Assembly: GCA_027483535.1 (NCBI GenBank)
Contig: JAIXUN010000002.1
Coordinates: 124,001 to 188,000 of the forward strand
Direction: 5' to 3'
Origin: a bacterium
Lineage (GTDB): Bacteria; Armatimonadota; Fimbriimonadia; Fimbriimonadales; Fimbriimonadaceae
Length of the DNA: 64,000 bases
The notes under the pieces: model-generated
The model's input: the letters and a program-made list of their open reading frames with translations, nothing else
The model's database searches: none
What the model was told of the DNA's origin: nothing
Translations under genes and position numbers: made by a program
Shown here: positions 58,695-64,000 of the stretch, in pieces
How the letters are laid out: every line of letters starts with the position of its first letter
How positions within the stretch are numbered: the stretch's first letter is position 1

Positions 58695-59843
58695 TCAGTT
58701 CGCCATCACTGCATTTCGAATGCGCTGGAAGATCGAGACCTTTCCGTTGTTGCTGCTCGATTCGTACTCGCCTATGAATCGACCCTTCATGTAATCCTTG
58801 GGCGTCTTCCCGAAAGCGTCCTTTTCATCGGCAAGGCCCTTCGCCTTGGGATCGGCACAGAGAATCTCGATCATCTCTGCCCAACTATCGGTGAACGAAA
58901 TTCGCAGTTCGCTGCTGGGTCGATCCATGTTGGAATACAGGGTGTAGTCCTTCAACATGAAGTGAAGCACGTTATCGCCGTTCGGATACTTGAACTTGTA
59001 GTTGAGGACTCCGTTCTTCAACAGAACTCGGAACAACTTCGGACGGGGCGTCTGATACACCGATCCGAGTGCTTGACCCCAGTTCACGCCCGGCTGACGA
59101 ATCGCCCAATCGTAGAAGTCCACGAGGGCATCGTAATTGGCGAGCCCGGGATCTCGGCGACCAATCTCTTGAATCACTCCATCCACGTAAGAGGCAGGAA
59201 TTCCTTGAGCCAAGGCTTGCTCAGCCTTCTTCTTATCTAACGTTTTGAGAGCGTCGGCCCAGAGAGCCTCACGCTGTTCCTTCTTGAGATTCTCCTTTTG
59301 GACCTCTTGGAGTCGCTGGGCTTCCGTTTGGAGCACCTTCACCGTGCAACCCTTGAGTGTGTAGATCGTCCAGGTGCGGGTGACGGTGCCGCCGTTGATG
59401 GAGCCACCGCCGCCGCTTCCGTTGTAGCTTCCGCCAATGTAGCCACCAATTTGGACTTCGTCTTTGCTAAAGACCTCTCTCTTCGAAAAGATGCCCGAGA
59501 CTCGCAAGCGGTCACCTGGCTTCAAATCCATCGCGGTCTTGAACGCCTTCGGGTCGAGCTGGGCGTTGCAGAAGTAGGTTCCGCCCGCGTTATCGTTGAA
59601 TCGAATGCTGGTCTCTACAAACGGCTTGCCGTTGTTGGCCCGGACGGTTCCGACAAACAGCTCCCAGCTAACCGGCTTGCCGCGATAGGAGGTATCTGCC
59701 TTGAGCTCGTTCTCCTGATACTTCCAGTCCATCAACCGAATGTTGGTGGTGGGACCTTCTGGGGCTCGGCCGGCAGCATTGTCGGCGGAGGCAATCGCAG
59801 TGAAGGCGGCAAGAGCGGCTATGGAAAGGGCGATCCGGTTCAT
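58695..59843 (-). CDS. Secreted protein, uncharacterised, with ankyrin-like end
   Basis: 382 aa from ATG 59843; the longer frame is non-conserved in type. The signal peptide ends near AIASADNA. The first half is beta-rich (VSWELFVGTVRANNGKPFVE, DLKPGDRLRVSGIFSKRE) with an OB-fold feel and a Gly/Ser spacer (NGSGGGGSING). A Lys/Gln coiled region follows (about 200-250). The C-terminal part has ankyrin-like wording (NGDNVLHFMLKDYT, DAFGKTPKDYM). A CRP-type box lies 96 nt upstream. No name assigned. Confidence 0.65.
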   Translation of the reverse strand: MNRIALSIAALAAFTAIASADNAAGRAPEGPTTNIRLMDWKYQENELKADTSYRGKPVSWELFVGTVRANNGKPFVETSIRFNDNAGGTYFCNAQLDPKAFKTAMDLKPGDRLRVSGIFSKREVFSKDEVQIGGYIGGSYNGSGGGGSINGGTVTRTWTIYTLKGCTVKVLQTEAQRLQEVQKENLKKEQREALWADALKTLDKKKAEQALAQGIPASYVDGVIQEIGRRDPGLANYDALVDFYDWAIRQPGVNWGQALGSVYQTPRPKLFRVLLKNGVLNYKFKYPNGDNVLHFMLKDYTLYSNMDRPSSELRISFTDSWAEMIEILCADPKAKGLADEKDAFGKTPKDYMKGRFIGEYESSSNNGKVSIFQRIRNAVMAN

Positions 59844-59938
59844 GTTTCTTCTCAGTCTTTGTCGGAAGGGTGTTCCGATTGGATTGAGTTGATTGTCGAA
59901 CAGGAAGCGCTTTGCGGTCTTTGGCGCGATCACCGCTG

Positions 59939-59960
59939 GGGTGTGATCTGCATCACACCC
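59939..59960. promoter_or_regulatory. CRP/FNR-type operator with 9-bp arms
   Basis: Arms GGGTGTGAT and ATCACACCC around a 4-bp centre, containing TGTGA-N6-TCACA. It lies 96 nt upstream of the gene at 58695-59843 and 13 nt past the ABM gene. Confidence 0.6.
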
Positions 59961-59972
59961 GCAGGCGAGAGT

Positions 59973-60566
59973 CTATTTGTTGGCGTGAAGCCAGCCGTGC
60001 AAAAGCTTCTGAAGCGGCGGAATCACGAAGTACCCCGCGATAGGCACCACCAGACCGGAGAGAACGAACCCGCGAACGGGAATGGGAGCCTCAAAGTTGA
60101 CGGCTTTCAGAAGGTAGCTCACCACAACAACGGTCGGGAAGATTCCGAACCACGTCACGCTCACGAGCTTCCACTTTGGAGGTGCCGGGGCGGTCGGTGG
60201 AAGGCTAGGGTCCACCCAAAGGGCTAAAACGTCGGTCGTTTCGAATCGGTCCTCGGAGATGTGGGGCGAGACCGCGTTCATCAATTCAGCACGCTCTTCA
60301 CTGGAGTGCCAGGCCACCATGTGCTCACCGGTGTCGAACCGATAGACAAATCGATAGAGATCGGAGCCTCCGGTTGGACGAATGATGGTGACCCCCAGGT
60401 GTCCGGGATAGGTGAGCGCCTTATCCATCAGCGCTTTCATCGAACTTTCGAACTCGGCTTCGTGACCTTTCTTCACCCGAAACTCGCGGGAGACGGTTAC
60501 GGGTCCGAGGGCGTCCTTTTGTTCAGGTGCGACCCTTTGCCCAGATGCATCGACTGATTCGTTCAT
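59973..60566 (-). CDS. Antibiotic-biosynthesis-monooxygenase (ABM) domain membrane protein
   Basis: 197 aa. The soluble N-terminal ABM ferredoxin-like fold (EFRVKKGHEAEFESSMKALM, YPGHLGVTIIRP, FVYRFDTGEHMVAW) is fused to two C-terminal membrane helices (TWFGIFPTVVVVSYLL and RGFVLSGLVVPIAGYF). This arrangement is typical of YqjZ-like proteins often grouped with DoxX and amidohydrolases. Starts in a 4-nt overlap (ATGA) with the DoxX-like gene. Confidence 0.85.
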   Translation of the reverse strand: MNESVDASGQRVAPEQKDALGPVTVSREFRVKKGHEAEFESSMKALMDKALTYPGHLGVTIIRPTGGSDLYRFVYRFDTGEHMVAWHSSEERAELMNAVSPHISEDRFETTDVLALWVDPSLPPTAPAPPKWKLVSVTWFGIFPTVVVVSYLLKAVNFEAPIPVRGFVLSGLVVPIAGYFVIPPLQKLLHGWLHANK

Positions 60567-60928
60567 AGCGATCCCACCACCAGCAGCCCGCCTATCATGG
60601 CGGTGTTCTTGAAGAAGTTAATGACGTGCGTCTCTCGGCGTTCGGGATCCTTCTCGCTCCAGAACGGATGCGCGGCATAGGTTGCGCCTACAAGGAAACC
60701 CGTTAGGGCCAACGCCGCCCAAATCTTCGTGCTTGGCAAGAACAGAAGAGGCACACAGGCCATTTGCAACGCTCGACCGCCCCATACCGAGAGGTGGACG
60801 AGATTCTCCGGGAGTCCGAGACGACTGAGGTCTTTGTAAGCTCGATTGGGAGGCACAATGCCAACCGCATTGGCGAAGAAAATGAGCGCCAGTAGCCCGG
60901 TTCCGATGAGCCTTAGAGTGTCCAACAT
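60563..60928 (-). CDS. DoxX-like four-helix membrane protein
   Basis: 121 aa from ATG 60928. About four membrane helices (LIGTGLLALIFFANAVGIV, ALQMACVPLLFLP, IWAALALTGFLVGATYAA, NTAMIGGLLVVGSL) in the DoxX pattern, with HPFWSEKDPERRETHV between. The gene overlaps the end of the amidohydrolase by 16 nt and the ABM gene by 4 nt, so translation is coupled. Role unknown. Confidence 0.75.
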   Translation of the reverse strand: MLDTLRLIGTGLLALIFFANAVGIVPPNRAYKDLSRLGLPENLVHLSVWGGRALQMACVPLLFLPSTKIWAALALTGFLVGATYAAHPFWSEKDPERRETHVINFFKNTAMIGGLLVVGSL

Positions 60929-62796
60929 GCGCACCCCGAACCCCACAGGTCGAATCCAAGCGGACGATCACCCTTATTGAGGCCAATGCCGTGAAGAAGG
61001 TTGTGCACCTGATCTGCCGATGGTGAGGAGCAAGAGGGACAAGCACAGGTTGCGGGGTGGCTAGACCCCGTTGCTTGCGACCATTGCGGAGCGCCGGGAG
61101 CTCCCCATCCGCCGTAAGTGGCCACGGGCGACCAGCTCGGAGAAACCTTTGGCAAGGCGGGAGACAGGTCGGAGAAATCTCCGGACCCGTGAACAATCTG
61201 ACCGTCCATCACCGTTAGTTCGCTCTGGATAGTGCGAATCTCAGAATCGGAAACGCTGAAGTAGTCCTTACTCAGAACGGCAAAGTCGGCGTACTGGCCC
61301 GGCGACAGAGTCCCCTTCACGGTTTCCTCTCCGCTGAACCAGGCACTCCCGGCGGTGTACAACCGGAGCGCTTCTTCTCTAGAAACGAGATTCTCGTCCC
61401 CGTAAAGCGTGAGTCCGCCGACGGTTTGCCCCGTCGCCAGCCAAGAGAGAGCCACCCACGGGTTGTAACTGGCGACTCGGGTTGCGTCGGTCCCCGCTCC
61501 TACGGGCACCCCTTCTTGAAGGAGTCGACGGATGGGCGGGGTCTGTTTGGCGGCTTCCGCGCCGTATCGATGAGTGAAGTATTCGCCTTGGTACGCCATT
61601 CGATGTTGAACGGCCACGCCGCCCCCAAGGGCACGAATGCGCTCGATGTTTCGAGGCTGAAGGGTCTCAGCGTGGTCGAACCACCATCGAAGTCCGTTGA
61701 ACGGAATCGCCGCATTGACTCTTTCAAAGACATCAAGGAATCGCGAGATGGACTCGTCGTAAGTAGCATGAAGGCGGAACGGCCAACGGTTAGCGGCGAG
61801 CACGCTCACCACCTGCTCCAATTCTGCTTCCAAGTTTTCGGAGAGATCGGGGCGAGGTTCGAGGAAGTCCTCAAAGTCGGCCGCCGAGAAAACAAGCATC
61901 TCGCCCGCTCCGTTCATGCGGAATTTGCCGTCGCCGTCGCCGGGCTTTACGATCTTCGCCCAGTTCACAAAGTCTTCTTTCTCGGCTCCCGCTTTTTGAG
62001 TGAAGAGGTTGTAGGCGATCCGAACCGTTAGCTCACCGTCGCCGTGAAGCTTTCGAATGATCGCGTAGTCGTCGGGATAGTTCTGGAACCCGCCTCCGGC
62101 GTCGATACAAGAGGTCACGCCCAGCCGATTCAGCTCTCGCATGAAGTGGCGGGTCGAGTTCACTTGATCATCCGGGTCCAACTTGGGCCCCATGGAAAGA
62201 GTCTTGTAAAGAATGAAGGCGTTGGGACGGGCAATGAGCATGCCCGTGGGGTTGCCCTGGGTATCGCGTTGAATCTCCGCACCGGGTAGGTCCGGAGTGT
62301 CTTTCGTGTACCCAACAGCCTGCAACGCGGCTCGATTCAAAAGGGCGCGGTCGTACAGGTGCAAGATGAACACCGGGACGTCGCCGCTCACCGCGTTGAT
62401 CTCGTCCAGAGTTGGCATGCGCCGCTCTTTGAATTGGAACTCGCTCCAGCCGCCAACCACTCGCACCCATTGCGGCGCGGGGGTTCGGATCGCCTGGTTC
62501 CTCAGCATCGCAAGGGCATCGGCAAGACTATCGACGCCGTCCCAGCGAAGTTCCAAGTTGTAGTTGAGACCCGCACGGATGAGGTGCAGGTGGGAGTCGT
62601 TGAGCCCCGGAATGATCGTCTTTTGCTTGGCGTCGATCACCTTCGTTGTTGAACCTGCAAGGGATCGAATCTCGGCGTCGGTGCCTGTCGCAACGATCTT
62701 GCCATCAAGGCACGCGATCGCTTCGACCAAAGGCTTTGCCTGATCCAACGTGTGGATTTTGGCGTTGGTGACAATCAGGTCCGGGGCAGTGCTCAT
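60913..62796 (-). CDS. YtcJ-like amidohydrolase with Cys-rich C-terminal extension
   Basis: 627 aa. IIPGLNDSHLHLIRAG (HxH metal site), RLHATYDESISRFLDVFE, WWFDHAETLQPRNIER, GAGTDATRVASYNPWVALSW with the metal Asp, and SPGQYADFAVLSKDYF are the amidohydrolase-3 blocks. The last about 45 residues carry a Cys cluster (TCACPSCSSP...GCACW), unusual for the enzyme body and perhaps a metal- or redox-binding tail. It follows the isochorismatase by 6 nt in the HxlR-divergent operon. Confidence 0.9.
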   Translation of the reverse strand: MSTAPDLIVTNAKIHTLDQAKPLVEAIACLDGKIVATGTDAEIRSLAGSTTKVIDAKQKTIIPGLNDSHLHLIRAGLNYNLELRWDGVDSLADALAMLRNQAIRTPAPQWVRVVGGWSEFQFKERRMPTLDEINAVSGDVPVFILHLYDRALLNRAALQAVGYTKDTPDLPGAEIQRDTQGNPTGMLIARPNAFILYKTLSMGPKLDPDDQVNSTRHFMRELNRLGVTSCIDAGGGFQNYPDDYAIIRKLHGDGELTVRIAYNLFTQKAGAEKEDFVNWAKIVKPGDGDGKFRMNGAGEMLVFSAADFEDFLEPRPDLSENLEAELEQVVSVLAANRWPFRLHATYDESISRFLDVFERVNAAIPFNGLRWWFDHAETLQPRNIERIRALGGGVAVQHRMAYQGEYFTHRYGAEAAKQTPPIRRLLQEGVPVGAGTDATRVASYNPWVALSWLATGQTVGGLTLYGDENLVSREEALRLYTAGSAWFSGEETVKGTLSPGQYADFAVLSKDYFSVSDSEIRTIQSELTVMDGQIVHGSGDFSDLSPALPKVSPSWSPVATYGGWGAPGAPQWSQATGSSHPATCACPSCSSPSADQVHNLLHGIGLNKGDRPLGFDLWGSGCACWTL

Positions 62797-62802
62797 GATG
62801 GG

Positions 62803-63450
62803 TTAGGCGCCTGCCTCGGAAGCGTGCGCCCCAAGCACTTGCTTGGCGTACTTGAGACCAATGCCGTAAGCGCCCGCGTGCTCCATGGCGATTCCGGTGG
62901 TGCCGGCGTAGGTTTCGCCTCGAGCCCAGTCTCGCTGGAGTTCCAACAGATACTGAAGCCAGGTGAGCGGCACACCGCCCGCTTGAACAATCCGATCAAT
63001 GGCGTACTTGTGCGCATCGTTGCTGGTGCCACCAGAAGCATCGACCACCACGTGCACGTCCCATCCCTCGCGGATCGCGTCGATGGCGGGGAAGGCGAGG
63101 CAGACTTCGGTCCAAAGGGCGGCCATGACGATGCGCTTCTTGCCGTAAGACTTGAGGAGATCGACCACTCGGGCGTCTTCCCAGGTGTTCATCGTGGTGC
63201 GGTCGATCGGGGTTTGCTCAGGAAAGACCTCTTGGATCTCGGGCCAGATGTGGCCGCTGAACGTTTCGGCGGCGACGGTGGTGAGCACGGTCGGAACATT
63301 GAAAACCTTTGCCGACTTTGCCAGACCGACGGTGTTGTTGAGGAGGGTCTGCCGGTCGATCGACTGCACCCCGAAAGCCATCTGCGGCTGGTGATCGATG
63401 AGGAGCAAGACGTGGTCGGTTGGAGTAAGCAGAGTTCGAGCGTCGTTCAT
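62803..63450 (-). CDS. Isochorismatase-superfamily hydrolase (YcaC-like)
   Basis: 215 aa. VLLLIDHQPQMAFGV holds the catalytic Asp; KKRIVMAALWTEVCLAFPAI holds the catalytic Cys; WDVHVVVDASGGTSNDAHK matches the YcaC type. It acts on small amide or carboxyl compounds, identity unknown. First in the operon and divergent from hxlR with 132 nt between. Confidence 0.88.
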   Translation of the reverse strand: MNDARTLLTPTDHVLLLIDHQPQMAFGVQSIDRQTLLNNTVGLAKSAKVFNVPTVLTTVAAETFSGHIWPEIQEVFPEQTPIDRTTMNTWEDARVVDLLKSYGKKRIVMAALWTEVCLAFPAIDAIREGWDVHVVVDASGGTSNDAHKYAIDRIVQAGGVPLTWLQYLLELQRDWARGETYAGTTGIAMEHAGAYGIGLKYAKQVLGAHASEAGA

Positions 63451-63582
63451 GGTAGGTTTCCAAAGACCCGGTCGGGTTCCCCCGTTCTACGCGAAGAAGT
63501 GAGCGACCTAAACGATTGGATGAAAAAACCTACTAACCCCCAACAGAGGTTTGGAGTAACGTTTGGAGTCTAAAGAGCAATC

Positions 63583-63957
63583 ATGTCAGCACGAGAATTC
63601 AAACGAGCACGTGTCGTAGAAGAGGCGGTACTCCGTAACGATGGCTGTGAAGTGGCGGGGCTCTTTCACCTCCTTGCAGGAAGATGGATACTACCAACCC
63701 TGTGGGAGCTTCATCGGCAAGACGGTTCGATTCGGTTTAGCGAACTCAAAAAGAACCTTAAAGAGGTCACAAATTCCGAGCTTTCACGCGCATTGCGACT
63801 GTTGGAATCCGCCCACTTAATCGATAAGAAAATCTACGCGGAAAAACCTCCCCGAGTGGAGTATTTTTGCACCGACCTTGGTCGATCTATCCGTGCGCCA
63901 ATCGATGAACTAGCGAAGTGGCAATCCGAGCACTTGGACAAGATTCTTGGTCGATAA
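63583..63957 (+). CDS. HxlR-family transcriptional regulator
   Basis: 124 aa winged helix: CEVAGLFHLLAGRWILPTLW, IRFSELKKNLKEVTNSELSR, LRLLESAHLIDKKIYAEKPP, VEYFCTDLGRSIRAPIDEL. AAAGAG precedes the ATG. It probably senses electrophiles or a substrate of the divergent operon 59973-63450, and binds the intergenic region. One Cys at residue 22 and one near 97 could sense aldehydes or electrophiles (inference). Confidence 0.88.
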   Translation: MSAREFKRARVVEEAVLRNDGCEVAGLFHLLAGRWILPTLWELHRQDGSIRFSELKKNLKEVTNSELSRALRLLESAHLIDKKIYAEKPPRVEYFCTDLGRSIRAPIDELAKWQSEHLDKILGR

Positions 63958-64000
63958 AATGGATAAAGTGTCGCTATTCGCAAAATGAATGGCTTGCTGC

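Noticed and set aside
1-64000. tRNA, rRNA, CRISPR array, insertion sequence
   Set aside because: No TpsiC-type tRNA arm, no rRNA-like stretch, no regularly spaced short repeats, and no transposase frame were seen on reading both strands. Not a substitute for a covariance search.
63960-64000. Right-edge fragment cgctattcgc resembling the 51178 palindrome
   Set aside because: Too short and cut by the window edge to call a copy.

Overview
The window is a chromosomal stretch from a Gram-negative-type bacterium with moderately high GC. Secreted proteins carry lipobox signal peptides. Two proteins end in PEP-CTERM anchors (VPEP, a hydrophobic helix, then an Arg/Lys tail). There are three four-helix-bundle or HAMP chemoreceptors and several sugar-processing enzymes. 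The mix of PEP-CTERM proteins, a LacI regulator with GH2/GH36-like/GH4/GH20 enzymes and Gly-rich secreted proteins fits Armatimonadota (Fimbriimonadia-like). That placement is inference, because no rRNA or tRNA gene lies in the window. No phage, transposase or CRISPR array was seen.

Layout. 1-1.8 kb: 5' end of a GH20 hexosaminidase, diverging from an AraC regulator and an NTF2-like secreted protein. 1.8-3.0 kb: a gene-free mosaic of hairpin-rich repeats with a 189-bp tandem array. 3.0-7.9 kb: a minus-strand run with purN, an ADP-ribosylglycohydrolase, a two-helix membrane protein, three paralogous uncharacterised proteins sharing a C-terminal signature, and a 49-codon gene. 8-10.4 kb: DUF485 protein plus sodium:solute symporter. 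10.4-11.1 kb: two Cys-rich secreted micro-proteins. 11.1-14.1 kb: PEP-CTERM vanadium-haloperoxidase-like protein, VOC protein, GIN-domain protein. 14.1-17.8 kb: HD hydrolase, lipoprotein, UvrD/PcrA helicase. 18-25 kb: Gly-rich secreted protein, sdhA, DegT aminotransferase, PEP-CTERM protein, a degenerate aspartic-protease/PDZ-like protein. 25-36.9 kb: housekeeping genes (YdeI, Maf, ribBA, lspA, ileS, araB, ychF) plus an orphan ParD, an OYE reductase and a lipoprotein. 36.9-41.1 kb: tandem chemoreceptors. 41.3-45.2 kb: metG, htpX-like protease, and a nucleotidyltransferase-like gene with a structured leader. 45.2-54.9 kb: LacI, GH36-like, GH2 beta-mannosidase, gatB, LemA, GH4. 54.9-58.6 kb: an apparently inactivated Y-family polymerase, a small secreted protein, a third chemoreceptor. 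58.7-64 kb: a secreted protein and an HxlR-divergent operon (isochorismatase-like, amidohydrolase, DoxX-like, ABM).

How genes work together. The 46.4-54.9 kb enzymes look like galactomannan or oligosaccharide side-chain processing under a LacI repressor. ileS and lspA form an operon. The HxlR regulator probably controls the divergent four-gene operon through the shared intergenic region. Two perfect TGTGA-N6-TCACA boxes suggest a CRP/FNR-family regulon.

Best candidates for something undescribed: the three-paralog family with its coupled 49-aa gene; the twin Cys-rich peptides; the ImuB-like dead polymerase with a dyad on its start codon; the 140-nt structured leader at 44.3 kb; the 47-bp near-perfect palindrome at 51.2 kb; and the hairpin-mosaic repeat array.
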